Below the pieces are notes generated by a model. That model was given only the letters and a program-made list of their open reading frames with translations, was not told the DNA's origin and did not search any database. Made by a program: the position numbers and the translations under genes. DNA of 64,000 nt. Source: Mytilus trossulus. Lineage: Eukaryota; Mollusca; Bivalvia; Mytilida; Mytilidae. Shown here piece after piece: positions 36,638-49,900 of this stretch (position 1 is the first letter of the stretch; the number at the start of each line of letters is the position of its first letter). Location: assembly GCF_036588685.1 (NCBI RefSeq), contig NC_086386.1, forward strand, positions 36,181,383 to 36,245,382, in the 5' to 3' direction.

Positions 36638-36745
36638 AACAAATGGAAGTTTTTAACGACCTTGACTGGCTTTACAGCCCTTGCATGGTCGGCCCTGGCT
36701 TCACCATTTTAGGCATTAAATAATTTGAATTTTTACCATGTGGTA
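36638..36745. repeat. Repeat H copy 2
   Basis: About 90 percent identical by eye to 31053-31158 across AAATGGAAGTTTTTAACGAC and GGTCGGCCCTGGCTT, in the same orientation. Confidence 0.8.
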
Positions 36746-37829
36746 ATTGACATAATTTAGACTTACTCTTGACCATGTAAACAACCAGCCCCTTTTAAAC
36801 AAAAATATATGGAGTGCCAATAGTGTGGGACAAACAGCTGTCTGATGTACCTATCTCACCCAGTGTTTTTAGTTAGATCATTAGTAAGACATTAGTTTTC
36901 TGTGAAGTATTTTGTTGACTGTTAATTGTAAATTTGTCATTTTTTCTATTAGCCTAACAGTCTGTCTTTTTATCACTTATGTTTAATAATTGTCAATATT
37001 TCATCTTCTTTCATTTTTTATGCACCATAACAGAAAGGACAAGTCACAATAAGGCTCGTTTTTGGCCCCCCTATTTTCTCATTTTTAAAATTCTGTTTTT
37101 TAAATTTACTTTAATCTTGTTAAAACATTCCCTTAGGTTTGAAGTTTGCTTGGCTGAACTTCAAACCCATTAATTTCAGAAAATGGCTGAGGTTTGGGTG
37201 ATTGTTTCTTAAAACTTATTAGGATACGCCTATATGACCCAGAGATAATTACATCGATTTACATAGCATAAACAGTGCTAATGACATTTGAATAAAAAAA
37301 TTCCTGGGTCAGGTTGGCGCAGGCACCTAAAAAAATGTTGTACAAAACACTGAAAAGTGAATAATAATTACAATATTTGAATAATAACAGAAATTTTACC
37401 CCCTCACCTCACCCAGGTGCTAAAATTAGTGGTTTTGAAGTTCATCCTAACAATCTTCAAGCATTAGGGAATATTTTAACATAATAAGTAGCTTTCAAAA
37501 ACAGAATTTAAAAATGAGAAAATAGGGGGGGTCAAAAACAGGCCTAAAGTACCTTTTCCTTTGACAATGTGCCTTGTCCTTTGACAATGTTCCTTGTACA
37601 ATGTACTACAGTGTAAAATTATTATAATCATGATGTCTTGTATTATTTTTTTGCATTTAATGCAATGTGCCTGGATTAATGTCAAAAAATGTTTTGCATG
37701 CCTCATAAAAAAATATTGCACAATTTCTTGATCTTAGTCTAATTTGATTACTAGAATATCAACAAAATAATGTTATGGCTTTTGTAGAAATATCATCTGA
37801 ATGGCATCAAATATGATCTTTGACTTTTA

Positions 37830-37916
37830 TCATTCTTGTGACACCAACTGCTTCATTTTCATGCATGACTGCTCTTTGAGATCTGTTAAAATGCTGTCTT
37901 GTTCTTGGACTTCCTT
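37830..37916 (-). CDS. Unrecognised coiled-coil gene, last exon
   Basis: Acceptor gcattgcag, then 28 codons, KEVQEQDSILTDLKEQ and CMKMKQLVSQE, then TGA. It carries on the coiled coil in phase 0. The longer open frame in another register is a shadow. Confidence 0.78.
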   Translation of the reverse strand, partial: KEVQEQDSILTDLKEQSCMKMKQLVSQE

Positions 37917-40900
37917 CTGCAATGCAAAGGATAAAATAGACATTAATTAAAATGCTCTGAAAATTTTCAAAAAATATATTCATTAGACAATTATCCTGAG
38001 TGTCCCTCCATCTTAGAAGTAGGAGAACTGGTTTATATATCAATCAATTTAAAAAAAAATGATCAAATATAAAAAAGAAGATGTGGTATGATTGCCAATG
38101 AGACAACTATCTACAAAAGACCAAAATGACACAAACATTAACAATTATAGGTCAATAAAGTTTGTTTATTCATTTCAGAGATTAAGACATAAATGTACTG
38201 TTTATAGGAGATATGAGTCACCTTTTTGTAATTTTGATAGCATAATGCAAATATTGAATCAAAATGGCAATATTTAAACATGTACAATATGCAAAACATT
38301 CAGGGTTAATATTCCATGATGTCTGAGTGGCTGGTATACAGTGTTAACACCCTTGGCGCCATGGTAGCTAGGAAACAGCTGCATAGCTCAATTTTACATT
38401 ATACTCTGTCAAGGTGACAGAAAAAACTTGAGACAAGTCACAACCAAAGGAAAAATATTCAATACTTTAAAAGACAAGCCTTAAATGATCTTAAATTGAG
38501 ACAAGTCACAACCAAAGGAAAAATATTCAATACTTTAAAAGACAAGCCTTAAATTGAGACAAGTCACAACCAAAGGAAAAATATTCAATACTTTAAAAGA
38601 CAAACCTTAAATTGAGACAATAAAACTTTTTGTCTCAGAAGAATAGAAGATTTATGTCTTATACTTGTGTAGCTTGGAGATAAAGCAGACTAATCTAATT
38701 GTAATTCAATTATCTTTACTCATTCATTTGATAAATTGGAACTGAAACTGGTATTCAATACATTCCATCACATGCAACTTGCATCAAATCACGCAAAGTT
38801 TGTTAAAGTTTGATGCAGATATAAATCCATCTACCACTTCCGTACAGAAATAAAAGTCTTCAGTGCAAAATTAAAGTGAACCCAGCTTTGGGAAAACCCA
38901 ATCATTATTTGATAGGATTTGGTAACATCTAGAACCTAATAAACTGAATACACTTAAAATTAATGTAAAAGTAAAGGTATATTGCTGTATATCAACTGAT
39001 TACCTTGAATCACTAGTGAGACAGATGAAAATGAACTTATTTACCTGTATTATATTTGTAAGGTACAGTCACTGAGTCTGAGTAATGCAAAAAATTGTAA
39101 GATCAAGGCTAATCAAACTATTTCAGGTAATTGAGTCAGCTTTGAACTGGCGTATATTGACTGAAGTAATTGCTACATGTTATTATCATATACTTACACT
39201 AAATAACATATGATTTTTACTGTATGATAATAGCATTTAATTAAGTTAAATTCCATATTTTTCGAATTGGTGCTTAGCGGGCTGATATGAAAAGTTTATC
39301 ACATGCTTCGTGTGTTATCACATGCCTTTCCGTAACGTTATCGTTATACAGTGCTACATTTATTTCCTCTGTGCTATATGAATATCTTGGGAGAACACTG
39401 AATATGTTAACAAATAATTTTATACTAGAATAATGTTTAGAGTGCACAACATCACATATCATTTATTCATTTCATGACATCAATTCAAACTTAGTCATTT
39501 ATCTGTATTCCTCTCTTACTTTTAAGCTTTAATATAAAATCTGATGCTATGATTGAAACGGTGAATTCATTTCACTCCCGCTATTTAAGTTTTCTGTTAA
39601 CAGGAAGTTGATGTGAAATGGATGCGAAAACACATCAAAATGTGTAGCATGTTATATTGAAGCCTGCCTGAAAATCTCATGCAGTAACGATTTTTAATTC
39701 CTGTGAAACATGCACTGAAAATGGTCATGATTATATGCATGATATGTAAATATATACAAGTATTCGGTAATCAGGAAGTAAATGTGCAATGAATCTGAAA
39801 AATCATCATACAATAATCCATGTCGATGCACATGAAGCTTGATGCCAAACTTCAAGAAGCTGTGATTTATTACTAAATTCCTGAGAATTCCAAGTTTATA
39901 TCATTATTACACTTGCATACTTACTTTCACTTATTGATAAAAAATCACAATCCACCACGCTCTGTCAATTCCAATACAATGAAGTTACTGATGAACATGT
40001 TTTCCATAAAAGACTCAGAGGAATTCAAACATATCAAAGTAATTAAGGGAGCTACCATTTGATTTTTATGGGGGGGTGGGGGGTGGCTAGGATGAAAAAT
40101 GTTGTCCTGCTTTTTTTCTTAGTTGTAATCTCTGTCCTGCCTTTTTATTTTTCAGTCTATTTAACCCTGCCTTTTTTTTTTCTTAGCTTATCCTGACTTT
40201 TTTTTACAACAATTGTCATCATGTCTTTTTTTTAGCCAAGTTCCTCATCCTGCCTTTTTTTTTACTCAAAATCCTGTCCTGCCTTTTTTTTCAAATTTCA
40301 TCTACAGGCATTTTCTAATGTAGAATAATGGTGGATTAAACCTGGTTTTATATGCTTTTTATTAAACTCCTTTGTTTATAATTACCTCTAAATTATGTAA
40401 ACGTTGTAACAGTTCCAAGCATTGGGTGCTGACGTTTCCTTTTTCTTTAAGCTGCACCTTGAGCATGTTGAGTTCTTCTCTCTGATTGGTCAGATTATTT
40501 CCAATCAGATTCTGTTTAGAATGAAGTTGTTGGGAGAGTTTATATTGAATCTGTAGTTCTTTTTCATCTATCTGCAATACAAAGAAAAACTTACATAATA
40601 GCCATAGATATAAGAAGATGTGGTGTGAGTGCCAATGAGACAACTCTCCATCCAAATAACAATTTAAAAAGTAAACCATTATAGGTTAAAGTACGGCCTT
40701 CAACACGGAGCCTTGGCTCACACCGAACAACAAGCTTTAAAGGGCCCCAAAATTACTAGTGTAAAACCAAAGTCTTAATGTGTCTAAATTTCATGTACCG
40801 CTCAGTGAGTGAGATGGCTGCAATCAAAAGGTTCTACATCAAACTAAGTTCATTGACAGCATATTGCTAAAATTAGTTTGTAAATATAGAAAAAATGCTT

Positions 40901-43900
40901 CGTAACATGAGGCATCTATATACAAAGTATGCAGCATCCAGGTCTTCCACCTTCTAAAATATAAAACTTTTAAGAAGTTAGCTAACACAGCTGCTATCTG
41001 TGACAAAAGTCGCAGGCCAAACAAAAAATGCTAGTGTTTGGCCACTTTTTGGTCCTTATTGCGTACTCTCCATAATAGACCAAATGACACTATAGAAATT
41101 AACATCTGTCTATCACTATACAGCCAGTGAGCAAAACCTAAACATTTGACAGGCAAAATCATAAAATTCTTATATGACTATAACTGTCTATAAGACATTC
41201 CTGGATCACAACAACTCTTTTTCACCATTTGTTTTCTCATGAAATCATCTTCTCGAAGTACTAAAACGCACTTATTAACCTTCACCTTGATTGACCGTAA
41301 AATTGTCAGTAAAAAACCTCATCCTATCGATTACAGTAATGAGATCTATTAAACCATTAATTCAATATTCATAACTTAATGTATGCCCAACAGGCTTTGT
41401 AGTATCACAAATATAGCTTAATATTCTACTTTTAGAAATAATAATGATAATGGTTCTATTGGTAAAACCTAATTTTGAAACAGATGCCCTGAAGTAATTT
41501 TTAGACTACATTTGAAGCATGTTTAGTGCAAATGGGAAATAAACATCTGTACCAGACTATACATGTTATTGACATATGCTAAGTGACTGTAAAGCAATGC
41601 CTCACACAATCCCTATATGTCTAACGATATAACATTTGATTTCAAAACAGATATAATAGAACAACTGATATATTTTTTAAATAGAAAAATCAAAGTCAAG
41701 GTATAGCAATGTGATAATAATAATGATTATACCTTAGTTATCATTTTTTAAATAATAAAGTTAGTACTCAATATTTTTATTATTTTTAAATTGCGAGCAT
41801 TGAAATATTTAAATCAGTTCAATAAGTTGGAACTATTTGCCCTTGATGATACTATATTACCACATTTGCGTCAATATATTTCATATATAATTTCACTTGC
41901 AGCAAATTTTGTTACAATAAAACACTTACATGACTAACTGACAGTAAATTTGAGGAATAGTCCCCTTTTTTAAACACTCAAAGCTCATAGAATTTGAAAG
42001 TGAACTAAGACTATAATGTTTGTTTTTTGTTAATTTTTTTAATATAAATAAGGCCATTGGTTTTCTCATTTGTATTGTTTTACATTGTCATATGGGGGCC
42101 TTTTATAGCTGACTATGCAGTATGGGCTTTGCATGCTCATTGTTGAAGGCGGTGCGGTGACCTATAGTTGTTAATTTCTGTGTTATTTTAGTCTCTTCTG
42201 GACAGTTGTCTCACTGGCAATCATACCACATCTTCTTTTTTATAATGAAGCAACTTCTTTGCAATATCATGAGGTCATATGAAAAGTTGAAGACAATCGG
42301 GTATATAATATATCAATGGATAAATGAGAAAATTTCATTCCATTAAATTTGTAATTAATTACTGTGACCATATTATATCAAACAACATTTTTTTTTACTG
42401 TAATCGATTATAGTTTCAAAAAAAAAATAAGATTAAGGAATCAATATATAAGTACACTTCTCATACTTTACTTTTTTTTAAGGACAGAATCGTACTAATC
42501 CCTTCTTTAATCTTTACAGATAAAAGCAATCATATCATGACAGGCAGGATTATTAGGTCAACATCATCAAAACATGATGAATCTTAATGTGAAATTATTC
42601 AACTTTATTATGCCAAAATAAACTAGGTTATACTAAACATGTCAAAATTTCTACAAAATAATGAAATTAAATTTCATGATTCAGTTTACTCTGATGTTTG
42701 ACATTTCGTTTATTATGCAAGAGTTGGTTGATTAAATTAGAATAAGTTTACAGTGCAGATTAATATGTTGAGATTAATTTTGTGGAAAAAGTATGAAGCA
42801 AAATAATGTTTATGTAACATGAATATTACTGTTACATCTATTTTCCTTATAATATTGATGCACGACTAGGTTAATAACAAGCAGTTACCAATCTAATGTG
42901 TGGAAGAAATTTTGTTATTTATACTTCACAGATTTCAAAATAAATTATATTTTTTTTACTTTTATTTTTTTAACTTTTTCTGGAATAAGTCTAAAAAGTT
43001 TGTCACAAATCAGCTTTTTATGATTAAAATGTGTTTAAATTGAACAAGATTTAAAATATATTATTGAAATAGAATAAATTTATTAATCTTCACATTTAGT
43101 TTTGTGAGTTGATACATTGTACATGTATTTTCATTTACATAAAAGACATTTATTTTACTCAGTCTAAATTAATTAATGAGTATAATGGATTTCTCTAAGA
43201 AGAAAAAAAGTTCCCATTGAATGAACTTTGCCATGGTATTGACAAAGATTCAGGCCCAAAATGAACATGCCCTTGATTTAACATGTCCAAGTCTTTAATA
43301 CTTGATTTGGCTAAAGCATTTACTTCGAGCACTTATTCCCAAATAAATGTGATCCTTCATATTTGACAAAAGTTTAACACCACATCAGCAAGCTTTGGGC
43401 TAGTTGTCCTCAGATGAGAATGATTTTTGAAACAAATTTTAAGTAATTTCCCTTCTATAATATCGTAGTTAAATTTAGCCATTTTTAGGTGTGGTCTTAA
43501 CTTTTAAATAATGGATTTGTCTTTATATATTTTTTTTGGATACATCCTGAACCATAAATAGCAATAAATGTGTTGCACTCTATGTTCTTTACTGCTGTTT
43601 ATGGTACAATGTATACTGTAAATCACATTTAAAACATGTGTACAGTAAATCTCAATAAACGTGTAATCGGTAAATCATAAGAATTACTTCTCATGTAACT
43701 ATAAAAGCATAAATTAACTTTATGCACTTTGTTTTGAAGCATATTCAACATATTGAAATGTTCATGTAATGTTGCACGTATTATTATATTTACAAACAAG
43801 AAAATTGCGTAACTCGCATTACATTTTAATGTTAATTGCGTCATTTTGGCTAGTATTTTGACGTAGTTATATTTTTAATTTACGGTATTGAGCATCTGAT

Positions 43901-46900
43901 TTATAGGCTACTAATTTACAAAATTAACTAATTGACTAATGAAATTGTTGATGAACAAACTCATTTTGACCAGAAGTGCATGAGCTGTTGATCATTGCCA
44001 CCATGAGAAAGTGTTCGAAGATTTTTTCAATGAGGCAAATTATCCAGTTTAAAAACTGAGTATTGCATGTTCTAGATCAAAATACCTTATCCATTTTTTA
44101 CTTTTTCTAAACAAGAAGAAGACTTTCCCATCAAACCACATATTTAAACAATCATGGAATTAATAATTCTGTGTTCAATTTTGAAATATAGAATTTGAAT
44201 TTTGAATTTCAAATATTTACAGCTCATCCTAAAAAAACACATCAAAAAGTGACAAGTAGTTTTTGTAATCAAAGGGTTGTGCTGTGAGTTATTTTCCTCA
44301 ACTATATCCTCGACCACACACTCATGTTGTTGACTATATTTTGTGGGAAATACAGGACACAATCACATTTTACAGTGTATGACAATACATGTAATTTTTT
44401 TTTTAGCAAACTGGAAGTATCAACATCGATGGAAAAGAACACATGTCACATAACTGCATGAAGGTTGCAAGTGACATTTATGTAAAGAATTAAGCTATCA
44501 GTTTTAGTTGCTGAGAAATAAAATGCTAGCATGTACTTTACTAAACTAAACTCTGATTGGCTAATTCCAACTAAAACCCATCCAAGTTTCAAGAAGAATA
44601 AGATGATTCTATTCCATCAAGGTAAATAAAATATTCCTTTCTAGTTGATAATTTGACATTATATCTTTCTATAATTGGAACAAATAATGCCATGTAGGTT
44701 TATTAAAATTCACTAGGGGTAGTCTCAACCTGCTTTAATCTGGGTAAAGAAGAATGGCTGGGGTTTGAAAAACACTTCAATTCATGTATTGATTTATGTA
44801 AAAATTCCCAACCATTCATTTATCATGTATATAGTTCATAAAAAAATTACAACCCATGGGATCTGTGATTCATATAAAGATCAGAACCTCTAGAGATCAG
44901 AACATAGTTTTTACAGACCTCTTAACTGAGAAAATTGATGGGACATATTGAGATATAAATTTGAACCAATTGATACAATAAAATACCTCCTTGAAATTGC
45001 ATCCCATTGATATATTTGACATTCCAAAAAACTAACCAAACAATATCACCAGAATCAGCTGTTATTCAAATGACATAGAGTTATACCCCTTGAATTTAAA
45101 AATATACACATGTATTAAATAACCTGATTTATTCATTTTGTAATGATAAACCCAATTATAACCCTGACATATTAAACTGTACCAAAATGAGTTGGGATTA
45201 TACATCTTCAAAATATGATCCTTAGTTATTAGATTTGAAAGCAATAAATGCATTAAATCATTCCAATAGCACTACCTGTCCTATAGCATATGGGATGTGA
45301 TTTATTCTACATTTATGGTAATTTATTCTACATTTATGGTAATTTATTCTACATTTATGGTAATTTATTTTAAAAAGTGTAAGAAATTAATTGATATGCT
45401 GTCAGAACATGTCAATTTGGAATTTCCAACAAAAATTGAACACATTTTCCAAATTAGCACATAATTTACAAGAATTTGTATCAGTTATTGGTCAGTTTTA
45501 CTCAAGTTCTACTAAAGGTCATCAGGTCATCAGTCCAAGTACAGTGATAACATGTCTAACACTATTTTGGAAGGAATTAAAATTCCACATGGCTCTGGTC
45601 ATTTGATCAATTGCAAAACAAATGGTTTTTTTTGGTTTAAAAAGTTTGTTTCCAGTTTTTGGAGAAAAAAATAATTTGTTTTTAAATTCTGAGAAAAGCA
45701 AATTGTTTGTTTCACCCTAAGCTGCCACTATATGTAATGCTAAAATTGAAAGAAAAAAATTGTTTTCAACTGGTCGCGAAAAAAATAGATTGTTTTTCAA
45801 TGCAGGCGAGAAAAAAAATTTGTCCAGAAAAAAAACCCATAGCCACCCCTAGAAAATCAAATGGTTGCTGCCTAACTGTCTAATTTAAGAACAAAATAAT
45901 GAAAGAAAAACAAATAGGTTTAACACAGCAACAAATACAACCCCTGAATTTATACAGACTCTAAATTTATGATAGGTACAAAATTTACTTCTGGATACTA
46001 TTCTATTATAAACTTAACATGCTTAAGCTGCAGTCCAAATTTGGTAGAAATCAAGGATTGTTTAAGTAAGTTATTAAAATTTATAAAACTTTGATTATTG
46101 AATGAATACTTGTGGACACCGCTGCAGCTGCTGCCACCGCCCCGACGATGGAATGTAGGATTGCTATGTCTATTTTTTGCTACAAAAGTTGCAGGCTCAA
46201 CAAAAAGAAGAATTCTACCTGTATATATAATTTTTAGAAGAAAACACACAAAGTACACAGGGTACATTTGACAGTAATGCTGTACGTCATATGAATATAA
46301 GTTAAGACTTTATTGTGAACAAAATAAATTGATTGCAAAAAGATCAAGTTGATGATTAGTTGGTTTAATTTGACACCTTGTGATGTCAGTGATTATGCAT
46401 AAAAGAAGATTTTAAATCTATAATAATAAAATAGGAAATGTGACGTGATTGCCAATGAGACAACTTTTTACCAAACGCTTCTAGACACTTAGCATGTTAA
46501 CAAAAATAAATAACCTTCACTAAATCATGGTCTTCCTTGCATAGAGGGGCGTAAAGGGGGTATCTGCACGAAAGAACACGAAATAAAAATTGTTATTTCA
46601 CGATGAATGAACAATTAAAATTTCCTGCACGTTGATCTTTTCACCGGTTTCAGGAAACACCATGAGCACAGTGAATAACAAACCTTTTTCACGGCTGCAG
46701 GTAAAATAAATATGGCAAAACATGTTGCACGAAATAACCCTTTACCACCCTCTAAAAAGCCTTTACATAAGGCTAATTTTTTTGAATATATATATGTAAC
46801 AACTAAACAACAGATAACCTTCACTTAATTTAGTCATGGTCTTCCCAAAAATAGCCTTTACGTAAAGCTTAAAATCTTTGAATATATGTAACAAATTAAC

Positions 46901-49900
46901 AGTTATATCATAACATACATTATTTGTTTGTGCCTAGTACTTAAAAGAAATCTACCAATTGCACTTTGTCATAACATTTTGTAGAAGATGAAATCTTTTC
47001 CTCATTATGAGTTCATTTTACATGTTTTAGGCAAAAGTTTAAAATAAAATTGAGAATGGAAATGGGGAATGTATCAAAGATACAACAACCTGACCATAGA
47101 AAAAACAACAGCAGAAGGTCACCAACAGGTCTTCAATGTAACGAGAAATTCACGCACCCGGAGGCGTCCTTCAGCTGGCCCCTAAACAAATATATACTAG
47201 TTCAGTGATAATGAACGCCATACTAATTTCCAAATTGTACACAAAAGTTTATTCCTTTAGCAGGTAGGTATAAAAATAGTGTAGGCATTTGTGTTAAGAA
47301 AGATAAATCCATACAAACTTGAACTTGATATCTTTTGTCTCAGTTTCAGATGGATCTGACTTCAGTTATCATAGTTATGGTAGTACTGAACTTGTGAATA
47401 CATTTTTGGGAAGAGTTATATATCAGGCCTTTATTGCATCCATAAACAATAATAAACATTTGGAGTACGCATATATCATACTTAAGATTCAGATTTAAAC
47501 CAATTAAAATACTGTATTTGGTGTTTTGAGCACAAATTTTATACTAAGAGCATTGAGTTATGTTTTTTGATGTAGGCCCAGATGATGTAATGATGGATGG
47601 TGATACATGTATATATTTAAGACATTACACAGTGTCCTGATCTGTAACACAGATTGATCATAAGAAGACTGAATACCAGTAGAGTGTAGACCATGTTGTG
47701 TAACAGCTGTCATTATATAATGTGTTGTTTCAAACAAAATAGAGTGTAAATTTGGAAAAGCCAATAGTCAATTTTGATCTGTATAGTCTAGAGCGAACTT
47801 TAAGTGGGCATGTTTGATGTGAGCTAAGGCTTTGTGTTGAAGGCCGTACATTGACCTTTAATGGTTTACTTTTATAAATTTTTACTTGGATGGAGAGTTG
47901 TCTCATTGGCACTTCCTATATCTTTATATAGACAAAACTTTGTACAATAATCATGATAACTCAAACCCCTTTTCAGTTACAAAATTAGCATCCATACATC
48001 ATTGCCAATTTTATTTTTACTCATTTTCAGGTGTACTGGTACATGAAATTTAATTGCCAATAGACATGATAGATAGTAGAATACATGCAGAGAAATTCAA
48101 CATCCAACCCTTTGTGCAAATAATGATCTTGTAATTAAACTGTGATCCTCCTGCAATCAAATTAGATGGTAGTTCACTTTATACATGCATGTAAATTATG
48201 CTACTTGTTTTGGTTTTTGGAAGCAAAGTTTTTCCAAGGAAAGAATACCTTCAAGTTTTAATATTAGACTTAATAGATATGTACCAGATATCTACCAGAA
48301 TTAGTGCGTATTGTTATGGTTTATATTTCTACATTTGCTAGAGGTATCTAGGGGAGGGTTGAGATCTCATAAACATGTTTAACCTCGCCGCAATTTTGCC
48401 CCTGTAGTATGACGTCCATTATCACTGTACTAGTATACATTTTTTATAAGGGGACAGCTGAAGGACACCTACAGGTGTGGAAGTTTCTCGCTACATTGAA
48501 GACCCATTGGCGGCCTTCGGCTGTTGTCTGCTCTATGGTCAGGTTGTTGTCCCTTTGACACATTCCCCATTTCCATTCTCAATTTTATTAAATAATGTTT
48601 GTCTACCTTTCACTACATTTTTGTCTGTTCTTACCTTTTTTGAATCACTTGGACTTGTAACTGAATCAACTGTAGGACTCTGTACCTTTACTTTACCTAA
48701 AAAGACACAAAATATCACAGTCAGCATCATCAGTAAATTTAGTCAGCATTCAACACAAAAAGCTGGTACATTATGTATAATTTATAATAAGTAAAACTTT
48801 GCATATAGGTTGTTTTATCTAGTAGCTATGATATTCTCTGATCAGTTTAGCCAAACATATTGATCTATTTATGATAAAAGACTTTCTGATTTGATTTTGT
48901 TTCTGAGTTCTGTATTTTTGTTTTCTTTTTATCAAAACAATTTCTGCATGTTCAGGCAACACGTTCACTCAGATTTTTTTTTCATAGTTTCATCCATACA
49001 CTACTTAAGTATGGCTTAATGGGAAACACTCTACAACCTGATCTACCAGAACATAAATGCAAATTTTAACATTAACTTGTGGGAAAAAAAATAACACAAA
49101 TTAATTTTAGTTTGTAAAACAAACTTTTGATAATAAAAAAAACAGATCTTTTGATATATAAAACTGTCAATTAACATCAAATATTTTTGGTTGATTTCAA
49201 TTTTTTGCCATACTCAGATGATGAATATTTAAATTAATTATAAACTTTAAAATGATATCTGACATGTTTTGTCTGGTGAAGATGACAACCATATACAGTC
49301 ATACTTGGACTATCTCTTTGTAAGTACATGTAGTATACATGTTATGTCTCAAGTTTCCATTTTCTCTTACAGGAGTGTTTACTGAGGTGTCAAATTCAAG
49401 TTCGCCTATTTGATCCGAATTTTCATGCTTACACATGATTTATAACATGTATTCAAATTACAAAAAGTCTAAGCTAACCAATTAGTTGTCTACTATTCAT
49501 AAAATTATAATTTATGGACAATGAAAATCTCCTGTGTCAGCTATCTTTTAAAATTTTACTCATTTACAAGCTTCCATGGACCAATATTTTAAGACCTAAT
49601 TGCACAATCATGACAGTATGCTACATATGTTACTTACAATGAAATATACATGCAATATGTGCACAACAGATTTCTTTGTTTAGTTTATAGTAATAAAAGG
49701 TTTGACTTTAATTAAAAATAATTAGCAAACCAACAATTTTTTCAGGTATGTTTTGACCTCCAAAAACTTAATAATTGGGTTGTAAAAATATTTATTTTGT
49801 TGTAATTAACTTTTGAAGAAAATTATGGGTAGATGATTCAAAACTTAAAAAAAACAATCATCTTCAAGTTCATACTTATATATTGTTATATAAATAAATA

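Larger units (their letters stand above)
40840..48400. other. Intron of the minus-strand gene, no further exon seen
   Basis: An AT-rich intron between 48635 and 40571. Besides the repeats listed it holds nothing I can support as coding. Open frames here are short and have neither splice sites nor phase agreement. Confidence 0.5.
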
